Of a stretch of 64,000 nucleotides of DNA, positions 1 through 11,525 are shown one piece after another. Source of the stretch: Triglochin maritima (lineage: Eukaryota; Streptophyta; Magnoliopsida; Alismatales; Juncaginaceae); contig OY821787.1 in NCBI GenBank assembly GCA_963682175.1, forward strand, positions 11,820,501-11,884,500, read 5' to 3'. Within the stretch, counting starts at the first letter, position 1, and every line of letters begins with the position of its first letter. The notes under the pieces were generated by a model. The model was not told where the DNA came from, ran no database searches, and was given only the letters and a program-made list of their open reading frames with translations. The position numbers were made by a program, and so were the translations under genes.

Positions 1-495
1 ACATCACATAATCACAACACTTTGAGCCTTACATGATTTCCACTCATCTCTACACTAAATAAAGCATAAAAATAACATGAACCCATAGGGGAAAAAGAAG
101 AAGACTAGATTTAACAAACATCAAACACAAAGGAAATTGCATAAAATGGAAAACATCAACATAAAGAACAAGTACTAAAGTAGATTAAGAAATAAAAATA
201 CAAGGTTTGCTCCTCTCCAACCCCCATATTACACTACTAAAATAGGAAACTAAAACCTACTCTAACGCGGGAAGGAGGAAGAAGCGGTGGAGAGGAGGAA
301 TTACAAGGGTATTTGGATGGATCTGAAAGCAATACGACGACGTTCATAACTTTCTCTATACTCTGGTGCACCCAATTAATCAGGTCCGAGACACAGAAGA
401 AATTGGGAATCCATTGGAGCAAAATGATCCGCCACTGGCGGATCATTTGCGCACGATCGGTCCCAATTTCTTCCAAGAGCTTTAATGTTATATTG
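1..495. other. Unassigned AT-rich flank of the first Athila-like element
   Basis: No gene is supported. The minus strand has an open stretch (237-500) with no recognised domain and no plant gene structure. Its end abuts the target-site duplication TGCAC at 496-500. A short perfect palindrome lies at 422-448. Confidence 0.5.
422..448. repeat. Perfect 13-bp inverted repeat with 1-nt spacer
   Basis: Arms AATGATCCGCCA and TGGCGGATCATT, extended by one A/T pair, surround a single C at 435. The core resembles the CCGCCAAT/ATTGGCGG motif repeated in the Athila-like LTRs nearby, although this copy lies about 50 bp outside the element. Function unknown. Confidence 0.8.
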
Positions 496-500
496 TGCAC

Positions 501-758
501 TGATTGACATCATTTCATGCTTATATATGTATATTATATCCATTATCTTACACCTAAGCAATGCTACGTGACGAGTTTTATGTTTCAATTTTAGAAATAA
601 ATAGGTTTGAAGAGATGAAGCATAAAAGGATCCAAAAGCAGGGAAAAAGGACTTAATTGTGAGACCTAGGGACTAAGATGCAAGGGAGAAGGACCTGAAC
701 GTAAGACCAAAGGACCAAAGAGCAAAACAGAAAACTCCACACCATCATGGGGAGTATT
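501..758 (+). repeat. Truncated 5' LTR of the deleted Athila-like element
   Basis: Matches the first part of the LTR at 2346-3757, with scattered substitutions, up to the GAGTATT at 752-758. It then diverges where the 3' LTR continues with TTGGCAATTC. The breakpoint lies between about 758 and 783. Confidence 0.88.
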
Positions 759-2345
759 CTTTTGACAAATGAAGATGGAAACTTATGTTTGTACATAGTT
801 ATATTCAAAAAAAAGTACAATAAAAGACTCCTTCAGTGAGCATCGATTGTTGTGGGCTCCAACCCTTGTGTATTTGGGCCCCTTTTTTTTCACGTATTTT
901 TGTCTCCCTTTTTAAGTATCTCACAGGTTTTGAGGGGAATTTGGGTTGTGTCCATCAATATAACCACGAACATCCTTTTGCGCTTCACGTTGGTGAGATC
1001 TTCCCGGTTTCATTCCATAATTTCATGTAGTATCTTGCTCGCATTCATTGAGGACAATGCATGATGTAGGTGTGGGAGGGTGTTTTACGTGTGTACATAG
1101 TCGAGTCTTTTCTTTTGATTTTGATTTTGATTTTGTTTTCTTTTGTTTGCATTGTTAGGGTCATGATAGTGTGCTGCATTTAATATCGATATATCTGCTT
1201 GTCATGATCCTTGGGTGACTTGTCTTCTTTTGCTTGCCTAGTGCCTTAATATTTTCACATTTCTTTCAAAATCTTCATGTGTTTGCGAAAGAAAATGCTT
1301 TGTGGGTTTTGTGTGTGTTTAGCATGTGCAAAACCGTTGAGAGGCAGAGTAAAAAGAAAACTCCCAAAATTGTCTTGAACTTGATGCATTAGGATATCTA
1401 GTACAGTGGCTTTAGGATTTATCTAGTTGTTAGGATGCACCCCAGTTTTCCCTTGGGGGTGAGTAATCATAGGGTTTTAGTGCTCAAACATTTAAAGAAG
1501 TCCACCATGAACCTAGTGAGTCAATAATTCGTGTCTGTTAACTTAAGGAAGTTTGTTGTAGTCAAGGACCCTTTAAATCTTGTTGTGAGACATTAAGTGT
1601 AGGGGTTTTGGTTCATGTGTAGATAATAAATGAGTAGGTGTTCTCTCTTCTCGCACGGATCCTATCACTCGGGAAAGTAGGTATGAGGGGACTTTGTGCC
1701 TGGTGCTTTCGAGTCATCTGACTTGGGATGCACCGACCGAACTCCTATTACATGGGTGGTAGGGATTGCCCTATGTGGAGATTTGGGAAAAGGTGTACGT
1801 GATAGTGTAAGTCCTTATGGGCAATGAAGCACGAAACCTGACCCTGGGAGAATGAAGCTCCAACTAATAAAAAGAAAAGCAAAAAATTGAGAAAAGAAAC
1901 AAAAAGAAAAAAATGGTAATGCAAATAAGAACCTTAATAGACCTTACACTTTGTATCACTTGAGGATGTTGAGGTTGTCTATGTCTTTCACTTAATTCCT
2001 TATTTAACTTGCACGAATGGTTCATTAGGTTAGGTCCGTGGACTGATTACCTATACAGAGTCGGCCCGTAGGATTACCGCGTCCAATGATCGACAACATA
2101 TGTCCAATGAGTCGAGTGTCTAGATTGAATAATGCATCTTGTTCGGATTTTGTGGGTATATCCGCTGAAAACCCTTAGGAGGCAACACTCCTCCTCCTTG
2201 GCAACAAGGAGGTTTAACGGCTTGTTGCACGTGCTAAGTGCAACCATGATTCCTACGAAAGTGAGTTAGGATTTCTTGTTTCTCGTTTGCTTTTCTCTTT
2301 CTTTGTTTTGCTCTGGACTAGCAAAAACTTAGGTGTGGGGGTATT
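759..2345 (+). other. 3' non-coding internal region of the Athila-like element, with polypurine tract
   Basis: Corresponds in reverse complement to 52404-53930 of the full-length copy. No open reading frame of note is present, so an env-like gene, which some Athila members carry, is not visible. The end, TTAGGTGTGGGGGTATT just before the LTR at 2346, is the expected polypurine primer site for plus-strand DNA synthesis. Confidence 0.8.
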
Positions 2346-3757
2346 TGATTGACATCATTTCATGCTTATATTTGTATCTTATATCCATTATCTTACACCT
2401 AAGCAATGCTACCTGACGAGTTTTATGTTTGAATTTCAGAAATAAATAGGTTTGAAGAGATGAAGCATAAAAGGACCTAAAAGCAGGGAAAAATGACTTA
2501 ATTGTGAGACCTGGAGACTAAGATGCAAGGGAGAAGGACCTGAATGTAAGACCGAAGGACCAAAGAGCAAAACAAAAAACTCCACACCATCATGAGGAGT
2601 ATTTTGGCAATTCTATTCGGGTCGGAGCTCCAACAAGTGAAGTAGATGCATCAAAGACCAACCAAGACATTCAGAAAAGCCCAGAATAAAATCCAACATA
2701 ATTCGGACCATATAGACCTCTAATTGGCGGTCCAAGACCGCTAATTGGCGGTCTGTTTTGGCCGTAATCCGCTAAGAGTTTGGTGGGTCGCGTATTAGTG
2801 TGTATTTAGTCCATTTCTGGTATTTATTTAGTCCCACATCGGGAGATTGTCCCGGATTGCCTTTTTCTTTGGCTATAAAATAGAATTCTTCACCTTCTAT
2901 TGTAAATACCCATTGCTTGGTGACATTCTCTTTACTAAGGAGTAAGGCTTGAAGCAAAACTCAATGTGGAGAAGAATGCTACCTTCAATGTGAGTCATTG
3001 TTAATAAAATAATTGTTCTAGTTCCTTTTAATCTTGTCTTTTAATTTGTGCATGTTTGTTTAGTTTATGTTTCTTTCAATTAGCGTCTTTAATGTTCTTT
3101 TCTTGCTTAGTTAAATTTCCTTTCAGTATAATGTCTCGTTTTGTTAATGTAGGTAGTGTAATGATTAGTGAGTAGTTCCATCCCCTTTGGGGGTGGAGTA
3201 GATGTATGTACATGTTATGTAGGTGGTATGAATGCTAGATATTATTGTTTGTGAGAGATATTAGTATACTTGCTTGAATTAATAAGAACTTTACTTGATG
3301 GTTTCTGCCATAGTTAGGTACACTCCATGCTCGTTAGGTTCTTAATAACAACCTTACATTGCTCATATTAATCACCTAGGTTAGTGTTGTAAATGATAGG
3401 TCTTACCATGAGGTACTTCTTACGCATGAACAAACACTAACCACACTTGAGCTTATTTCATGTATTCACCACACTTATTTCATGTGCACACACACACACT
3501 CCACCCCTTAAGGGTTTTCATTCCTGAGTTTTATCTTCCTTCATTAGTTGTTTAGTTTGTTTGTGTTGTGTTTCATTTCAGCTTTTCTAGTTTCCTAGTT
3601 TAGATTAGTGTAGTTTAGTCTAATCCATCTTTCTCCCTTTTCTTTCCCACTCGCCTTCGCACAAACCAAAAGTCGACACACCTCCCTGTGGACGACCCAT
3701 ATTTGCCATCGCTTCAACGTGGTCGTGCACTTGCGGTTAATTAAAACGTATCAATCA
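2346..3757 (+). repeat. 3' LTR of the Athila-like element
   Basis: A 1412-bp direct terminal repeat, TGATTG...CAATCA. It contains repeated ATTGGCGGTC motifs at about 2711-2757, a TATAAAA box at 2874-2880, and the strongly conserved end with CGTGCACTTGCGGTTAATT. It is homologous along its length to the reverse complements of 50980-52403 and 59853-61251. Confidence 0.9.
2874..2882 (+). promoter_or_regulatory. TATA box in the Athila-like 3' LTR
   Basis: TATAAAATA follows GGC in the LTR. The two LTRs of the full-length copy have TATAAATA at the equivalent place. It lies about 120-160 bp downstream of the ATTGGCGGTC repeats. This marks the U3/R promoter by position; activity is not shown. Confidence 0.6.
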
Positions 3758-3762
3758 TGCAC

Positions 3763-4440
3763 ATTGGGTGAAGCCATGGTCCACTGTCTTAAACCGATGT
3801 GAGTTTAATTGGCAAAATACTTATCTTGTTCAAGTCATGTGTCACAATACTTTACATTTCACAATCAGGTCCCTCTGGATTTTCACTTGGGTCCTTCCTG
3901 ATATGCGATACAGTCCTTGTGCATTGCAAATGGGTCCAGAAGTCTTCAATTCAGTCCATTCTTGTTGCATTCAGGTCATTTTTGTTCCATTTTCTCTTCT
4001 TTATTACCTAACACCTGAAACACTACAACAACAACTCGAGTAGCGCAATATTGGGGTAAAATGAAGGATATATAACATGAATATGATGCATGATATGCTA
4101 CTAATTAGCCACCATTTTACGTCTCCCTTTTATGATGTCAGTATATTGAAACAGGACAACCGCCGTGATATGGGCCAAAAAAACGACGTGAAAACCATAT
4201 TTTCCAGCAGTGCTCTTCGAAGAATTTAGCAATATTTCAAGGACCACCAAACATTTTGGGCTTGCAAACTCATTTCGAATTTATCAAGTTCTTGAGATGC
4301 CCATATTCTGTTAAGTTGTTCCACAGGAAGTTCTACAACTTTACCCATTTCTTTCACGATACCTATCGGGACATTTCAGAATCTTATGTGGTATGTAGTG
4401 ATAGTGGTGATGACCGTGTTAATCACAGTCATACGACCCC
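3763..4440. other. No gene; decayed repeat-like DNA
   Basis: Short open stretches have no recognisable domain. The segment around 3860-3990 repeats a pattern of GGTCC/CAGTCC words spaced 20-30 bp apart, similar in style to the U3 of the Athila-like LTRs, suggesting old LTR debris. Nothing else is supported. Confidence 0.4.
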
Positions 4441-4800
4441 TTGAGAAAGTTGCTAAGTTTTCCAACTTCCCACTTTTTTTATCCTTTTTGTAATGATCGA
4501 TTGCCACAAAGTAGCGGGGCTTTGTTATGTTGAGACTAGGATACCTAGGTAGGTTAAGGGAAAACTACCTCCTTGACAACCTAGGAAAGCCATAAATTGA
4601 TCAAGCTCCCTAGTGATCATGTTGATGCCGCTTAGGGATGATTTTCCATAGTTAATTTCAAGACCCGACAAGGTGTCAAATATTGCAAGTATTCATTTGA
4701 TATTAATGACGTTATCAAATTCTTGTTTTAGAAAGAGTAATGTGTCATCAACGAATCGTAGATTAAGGACCTTGGTGTTTGTAGTTCAAATTGAAATTCC
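4440..4800 (-). pseudogene. LINE (non-LTR) reverse transcriptase fragment
   Basis: Read on the minus strand, this stretch carries plant L1-type reverse transcriptase landmarks in the right order: RFVDDTLLFL (catalytic box, usually FADD; near 4741-4757), then SGLEINYGKSSLSGIN, then ELDQFMAFLGCQ, then FPLTYLGI (near 4539-4560). In-frame stops interrupt it and the upstream fingers, the endonuclease and the 3' tail are missing. It is a dead fragment of a LINE. The exact ends are uncertain. Confidence 0.78.
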
Positions 4801-4984
4801 TTCCGTGACGAAGATACACAAACATATTACAAGACACTTGGGTGTTGGCAAAAAGGATATTGGCATCATCATTGGATTTTCGTAGTCAAATTTATATAAT
4901 GCAACATCAATCAATCAAAGAGGTTATTAATTATTAAATATATGTGATTTTAACTTCACATAAAGAACATAGAATTATCGACCA

Positions 4985-6545
4985 ACAATTACATTGATTT
5001 TGGAACAACAGACTCGACTACGTTAGTAAACATTAGGGAAAGAAAGAAACTTGGAATCAATCAAAGTGAGAAAATACGATTACATGCATTGCATACATAC
5101 TTGTATACTTGCAAACATCTTAATAGGTTGATCTAGATAATCAACAAAAGGAGCATTGGGACAAAGACATCAAGACTCAAGACTTGTAATCAAAGCTTTG
5201 GACCAAGACATGTAATTTTGTATTTATTGAGTCCATAAGGTTTAATGTAAACTTGAGCACTAGGATTTTGCCCCATCAAGATTCGGTAAACCGAACCCCC
5301 GACAGTCAACCAAAACCTTCTAGTTCAGTCTACCGAAAACCTATCGGAAACCCAAATTCTTCCCACCAGTAAAACTTAGGTGTTATCTGGAATGCCACGA
5401 CGAAAGACTGAACCACCTTCGGTCGACCGAATAGCCATAGACCGGTTTTGGACTTTGCTCCAACGGTCGCTTTTGAATCAAATCCCTAGAGCCCAATTGA
5501 TTTGTCCTAATTCGAACGACCTAATATCTATCGGTCAACCGAGTCCTTCTTAGATTTAGACGCCTGGCAGTTATTTACACGTGGCACTTGACCGTTGTAC
5601 CCAACGACTATTTGAGCTATAACTGTCAGCGCAAAACCCACGCTAAACTTCGGTCTACCGAAGTGTACACGGTCAACCGAACTTGAGTAGATCAGAGCCC
5701 AACCAATCTTACTGTCCACCTTGGAACGGTAAACCGAATGGAATTTGGTTAATCGAACTTAATTAGGGCTAAATTGTTAAAAGCTACTCGAAGTTTGTGA
5801 ACGGTTGTGATCCGAGCCCTATTCGGTCAACCGTATTCTTAATTCAGATCAATTCTTTTACTACCACTATGTTAACGGTCGACCAAATGTGCATAGAAAT
5901 CTGCCCGAGCTTAAGTCACATCTTGCATTCCTATTGGTCAATTTCCCCACCAACTCCCAAACGACTAGTAGAGCTTGAAGGCTTATAAATAGGATCTCAT
6001 TTATTGGTTTTGAGCTTCTTGAACACTCCTTATCTATCCCATAGTCAAAGCCAAATCTTCTTCATCTTCAAGCTCTCAATCCTCAACACTCAAGCCAAAA
6101 CTTCACCACTTGCATATCCAATTCCATATCAATATCCAAGTGTGCTCAAGTATAGAGTGTTAGTTAGATTGTGATTTCATCTTCATATTCAAGAATCACC
6201 AAAGAGTTGTAAAGCTTCGAGTAAGCTCCCTCTCGGGTTGTCAGAGGAGACACGAGCAATACGAGGTTGTTCGCGAGGCTCGGTGGTTGTAAACGGTGTT
6301 GATCTCAGCCCAGGACGGAGATCTGTTAGTGGAACTGTAAGCGAGGCTCGGGGGATCGAGCGAGGCTTGCGAGGAGGACTAGGACCCGAGTGTGGGTGCT
6401 GAACCTCTCTAAACTCCGGTGTCGTCGATTTTGTGGTTTACATTGTCTCTTCCCTTAATCCTTCGATTAATATTTTTAATTCCGCATTTATCTAGTGATT
6501 AGAAGGTCAGAGATCATCACAGATAGTTGGTGCAATCGTTCTTGT
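4985..6545 (+). repeat. Copia-like LTR block rich in CGGTCRACCG palindromes
   Basis: The block follows the same plan as the solo LTR at 19638-21180: a segment with AAGACATGTAAT and a long tract with a palindrome-like CGGTNNACCG word about every 50-100 bp (5285-5885). Then come GCTTATAAATAGG, a GTGTGCTCAAG..ATAGAGTGTT segment, a G-rich GAGGCTCG region and a TTGTGGTTT end. This is the U3-R-U5 layout of an LTR. A target duplication was not found, so it may be a solo LTR with decayed ends or a fragment. Lineage (Copia) is inferred from the general layout only. Confidence 0.6.
5984..5991 (+). promoter_or_regulatory. TATA box of the palindrome-rich LTR
   Basis: TATAAATA within GCTTATAAATAGG. The same GCTTATAAATA string occurs at 20605-20612 in the related solo LTR, and both follow the palindrome tract. 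Confidence 0.55.
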
Positions 6546-8772
6546 CAAGGTTTTTTTTTTTTGGTTTCTGCCATTGCAGACTAAAATAGACTTAAGCTTT
6601 GCTTTTTCTCTATCACCCATTGCTGGTGCCGTAAAGATTAATCATGGGTGGGTTTTTATTCTCTCCCATTGCATATGCCCCCCTACCTTTTAGCACGGCA
6701 TTTTTTCAACACACTGCTGGTGTCTTGAATAACTGATACATATCCTTATTAACAATCTTGAATGCTGACAAATGTTTGAAATTGGAAGCTCTTAATTGAT
6801 TTAACAATTACCGTGGAGACTTATATTACAGTTTATAAGTTCTTGATTTGTGTCTCTTTTTAATAACTAAGGTAACTTTTTTTTAATTTATATTTTTTGA
6901 AGTCTCTTGTACATTTAATATTAATTGTAGTTTTTTTAAATCAACCATAAATATCATATGAAATATTATTCACCTTTCTTCCTTCACTACTTTTTCTCGC
7001 TCTGTCTTTTTTTGTATTCATTACAGACTCTTCTTTCATTCTCTTTGTGATTTGTCTATAATTTATTCCCTTTCTCACTTAAATTGAAAGAGATCCAACT
7101 TGCATAAGGCCATCGAACAGGTAAACTCCGTCTAAGAGTTGTATGTATTTTCAGTTCGCTTTAGCAATAACTATTTATAACTTTAATTGATTATATTATT
7201 ATAAAATTGATATTTTAATTAAAGTTTGTTTATATTATTCATAAATATTCAAAAAATAAGTGATGTTAATTAATATCTGAAAAATCGTATACAAATTAAA
7301 ATAAAATATTGAGAATTCGGAATTAAATATAGTTTTAAAAAATGTAACGTATTAAAAGTAAAACTGTTTTAAATTAGATAAAAATTGATTAAGCATACAT
7401 GGGTGTTTGCACTTTAATTTTTGATGTGCACACAAAGACGAAGGAAGGTGGGAGCTCAAGCTAGCCCCACAGCTTTTTGTAAATTAATTAAAGTATTATT
7501 TGTTTGGGTGCACTTAGGTACTATTGATATTGGAGCAATGTACTTGACTTTTTGGATCTTAATTTGGTATACTAATCAAATTCAAATATTGTCTTAGTAC
7601 ACTTGTTAGAAAGTAGGTCACATTCAACGTTAGTGTGTTGTGAGGGTGACAACGTAGAGTTTAATTAAACTCACATTACCATCACGAAATGTTGTTTAGT
7701 TGCTTAAAAAATTAAATATATTTGACCTTAAACAATCGAAAGAAGTCATATGAGGTTTATGACTTTAATTTTTAACCAAATAAGGTACATACCTAACCCT
7801 AATTCCTTAAATTTCTTTTCCCCCAAAATCTAAAATCAAATCCTAAAGAATCAGACCCTATATCAGAATTGTCTCCTGGGTTTCACGAGCGCTACAGTGG
7901 TGTTGAAGATGCACACCCAAACGGCATTGTCATATTAAATATTGGTAAGTATGGTTCTCTCTTCTTCTTCATCGTGGTTTGAATTTATGGCATTTGCAAT
8001 GTCAATCAATATTTTAGTTCCATTGTCTGCTTATTTTTACTTTTGTTTTGGTTGTAAATGTATTTCAAAGGCTAGTAGTGTACGTCCAGCAACCCCAGAT
8101 CCAAGTATATACCAAGACAATTTGTAAATTTCACAATTCTACCAAAATAAAATCAAAAACCTCAACATTGCTTCAATATCATTACTTCGCAAGTGCATCT
8201 AAGCAAATAACCCTTAATTAAATCAAGATAGTTGAGGTCTTAGTTTCATCGTTTAAGGTGAGATTAAGCGCCACGATTAAAAATTGTGCAGGAGCCTTTA
8301 CATCAACTCAAACTCAATTCCTATAATGAAAATAACATTGGATTAACACCTTGGAAGCCGTTGGCTATTATTCATTTTTTTTAGCTTTTTCCAAGTTGAG
8401 AACGTATATGCTCATAGTAAATGTTAGAGAATGTTTTATGTTTGAGAATTCATAAATTTTCACTTGGGTTATAAGGTGTAAGATCTCTCTATTCATTACC
8501 AATTTGTTTGAGTTAGATACTCATATTTCAATATGTTATCAGAACCAAAAAGACACAATGACAGACGTACACATCTTATTATTTAAGTGTAAAAATTCTG
8601 AGTCACCTATACAGATGAGTGTTAGAGAATAATCTCACATAAGAGGATTTGATACTTTCTGGTATTAGATGATTTCGATACTTTCTCCTAAATTATTAAA
8701 TAGAATCCCTCCACTGTCACCGCTTCGTTTTGAGCCGGGTATGGACAATATTTTTAAGAAGGGTGATTTGCT
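6546..8772. other. No gene; AT-rich intergenic DNA
   Basis: A 12-T run begins at 6551. The segment 7130-7800 is very AT-rich and shows no coding bias. At 7860-7945 a short open stretch ends at a good splice-donor-like TG/GTAAGT, but no known domain is recognised and no continuing exon was found, so no gene is called. Confidence 0.45.
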
Positions 8773-9334
8773 TGGGTAGACCTCAAAAGGTGCACAATTG
8801 CGAAATACCCACGTGTTTTTACTATTCACTTGGGTGCACCTCGTTTCAAACATTATTGTTTGCATACCCTCGGGCCATTTATGGCCCCACTCCGTTAAAT
8901 TTTTTGTTGGTTCATTTACAAAACAAATCCTTTAAAATTCAAATATTCTTAATATTAAATATAAAAACACAAAACAAATATTTTCTTTTCAAACACACCC
9001 TTCTTCTCCCTCTCTCTCTACTCCACTCTCTTGTTCTCTCTCTCTCTTGTTTTCACTCTCCTCTCTTTCTCTATTCTCCCTCTCTCTCATGTTCTCTCTC
9101 TCTTCTCCCTCTCTCTCTTCTCCCTCTCTCTCTTGTTCTCTCTCTCCTCTCTTATTCTCCTCTCCCTCTCTCTATGTACTCTCGCTTGTTCTCTCTCCTC
9201 TCTCTTTCTTCTCTCTTCTCCCTCTCTCTCCTATATATTCTCTCTCTCATGTTCTCTCTTCTCCCTCCTCCTCTCTCATCTCTCTCTCTCTTGTTCTCTT
9301 TTCTCCTTCACTAGTGCAGAATAGTCTTTACTCG

Positions 9335-9655
9335 TCGCCCAATAGACGTCGGTTGTTATAACAGCTGACGTCTAGTAGGGCGAAGATAGCATAGACGTCG
9401 GTCGTTACCAAGGTCGACATCTATTGGGTACTATAGACATCGGGTGTTGGAATACCCATTGCATCCGACGTCTATACGTTATAGACGTCGACCTATAGAC
9501 GTCGGTTGTTGGAATACCCATTGCATCCGACGTTTATACCCTATAGACGTCGACCTATAGATGTCGGATGTTATCGACGACCGACGTCTATACCCCTATG
9601 TATATAGACGTCGGGGTATACACGTCGGCTGTCCAGAACATCCGACGTCTATAGG
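9335..9655. repeat. Left subterminal repeats of the CACTA element
   Basis: About ten copies of TAGACGTCGG or its reverse CCGACGTCTA, alternating in orientation at 20-45 bp spacing. In En/Spm such subterminal motifs bind the small element protein TnpA; binding here is inferred. Confidence 0.85.
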
Positions 9656-9659
9656 TCTT

Positions 9660-10072
9660 AAAGAAATCGAACAGTTGCGTTTTCTGACATTCATTCCATA
9701 CGAAAACCCAACCAAACCCTAGCCGTTCCGCGACCGAACCCTCCTCCACGACCAATCTCTGACCGATTTGCAGCAATCTTGGGCACTGCAGCGACGTCCC
9801 AACCTCTTCTCCCATTCTCCAGCCTTCCCCTCTGTGTTCCTCCGTCTTCTTCCACATCCCTAACCACCGTAAGAGTTTCGTTTAGTTTTGGTTGGTCTAG
9901 TATCAGATTTTTGGAGTAATGATTCTTTTCTTTCTTGGTAAACTTCTCCTCTCATTCGGATCCAACATTTCGATTTTTGTTTGTATTTTGAATAGGCTTG
10001 GACAAGCAGACGACCGAGAACGCCGTCGTCAACAACAAGGTCACTGCCAACCTTTCCGCCGTCATCAAAGAG
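9660..10072 (+). pseudogene. Gene-like leader and small exon inside the CACTA element
   Basis: A C-rich, gene-like stretch (9700-9860) is followed by a possible intron and an exon at 9996-10072, bounded by TTGAATAG before and GTATCT after. One frame of the exon reads LDKQTTENAVVNNKVTANLS and continues to a conserved-looking splice donor. No domain is recognised. It could be the front of the element's own protease gene or a captured host fragment; the sequence alone does not decide. Confidence 0.4.
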
Positions 10073-11525
10073 GTATCTTTTCCCGTTCGAGTGACTCGCT
10101 TTTGTCGGATTCGATTTGATGTTTTTTCAAAAAAATCACATGTTGATGATGTTTGTGGATTTAGGTTCTTGGGATTGATTGTATTTGTGTTTTCTGGATT
10201 TTTAGTTCAGAATTGTGGATTGATGTTGATTAGAAGTGGATTTTGGAAAAATGGACGTGTTGTGTGTTCTCCCAAGTTTGTTCTCATCTTTGATTTGGGA
10301 ATATGATTTGGAATAAAGATAGAAAACAAATAAATATTAGCTTTAACTTTGCAAGAGTTCGTTATCTAGTTAATTGTGTGAAATTGATTTTTTTGGCATG
10401 TCGGATTTGGTGTTGGTTATTTATGATTTGTTTGTGGTCTTGTGTGTGTTAAAAATCATTTAGTTTGTGATTAAATGCATGGTTTATTGTTGTATGTGGT
10501 TTATGTGTTGTCTGATTATTCAATTACCAGTCAAGTGTGGTTTAGATCTATCTATATTTGGCAGATTCGAGGGAGGACGCGCGTTTGCTGGTTCATGATT
10601 CCACTCATTTGTCTCTTAGTTTGAATTGTTGTTAGTAATTTTTCCATTGTGAGTTTAAAACTGATGCATTGTAATATGTTTGGAAGAAATATAAATATAT
10701 AAGTAATAAATTGTATGTTTGTGTCCACTTAGTTATGTATTTGTCGATAATCGTTGTTAATGGAGTTTGTTGGTAGCTTGCTCATGAGATAACATGTATT
10801 AAAGACTAGCCTTTAGCTATTTATTATTTAATCAAGAAGCCAATTTTGTTATGTGGAAAATTTAAACATATGACTAAATGTAAACATGTGTTGTGTTGAA
10901 GTTTGAGGGGTTTGGATGTAGTGTGTTTGTGATGAATTGGGTGGAACTGAGATCAAGTTTATATCGTGAACTGTTATAAAATTTTCTTGTTTATTCCAGG
11001 ATTTGAAGACTTTTACATAGCATATTTTAGTGGAGGTTCTGCCAAAATTTCAAAAGAAAATAATCTCAATTGTTATTAATAACATGATATTTTAAAATAA
11101 TAACTTTAATTTTATATTAAAAGGAATATAACTTAGATCATGAAAAAATTTATGTTTAATTAGTTGAGTGAGTTCATACATTTATTTATGTCTTATTAAT
11201 GTTTAGCTTAGTTAAATGTTTATTTATTTATGTTTATTTATGCTTAAAATAATTTATTTTGTTTAGTTAACTCATTGCCCCCATTAAGCAACTTGACCTT
11301 TAATAACCTAAAATAAAATATTAGACAATATTGCTAAGTCATTCATCATATAGGATTTGCATTCATCGTATTTATTATTTATTTACGATTTCTGTCACTA
11401 TTGCTAAGTCATTCATTATATAGCAACTTGACCTTTAATAACATGACATGGAATGAGAATACGTTCTCTCCTATTTTTGTTAATTAAGTTAGGGATATAT
11501 ATTTAGCGAATTTCTATGTTTGTAG

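Larger units (their letters stand above)
501..3757 (+). mobile_element. Internally deleted Athila-like Ty3/gypsy element
   Basis: The element starts TGATTGACATC and ends CAATCA, and is flanked by the perfect 5-bp duplication TGCAC (496-500 and 3758-3762). It holds the first ~258 bp of a 5' LTR, then jumps into the non-coding region that precedes the 3' LTR in the related full-length copy at 50.98-61.25 kb, then a complete 3' LTR. The rest of the 5' LTR, the primer-binding site, gag and pol are all missing. The intact duplication shows that the two outer ends belong to one insertion, so the loss is an internal deletion (inference) rather than two separate insertions. It cannot move by itself. 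Confidence 0.9.

Noticed and set aside
7860..8127. Exon-like stretch ending at a GTAAGT donor
   Set aside because: No recognisable domain and no matching downstream exon; AT-rich context makes a chance donor likely.
8990..9361. Several overlapping long open frames rich in Ser and Leu
   Set aside because: They exist only because CT-repeat DNA lacks stop codons in these frames; no domain, no splice or start context.
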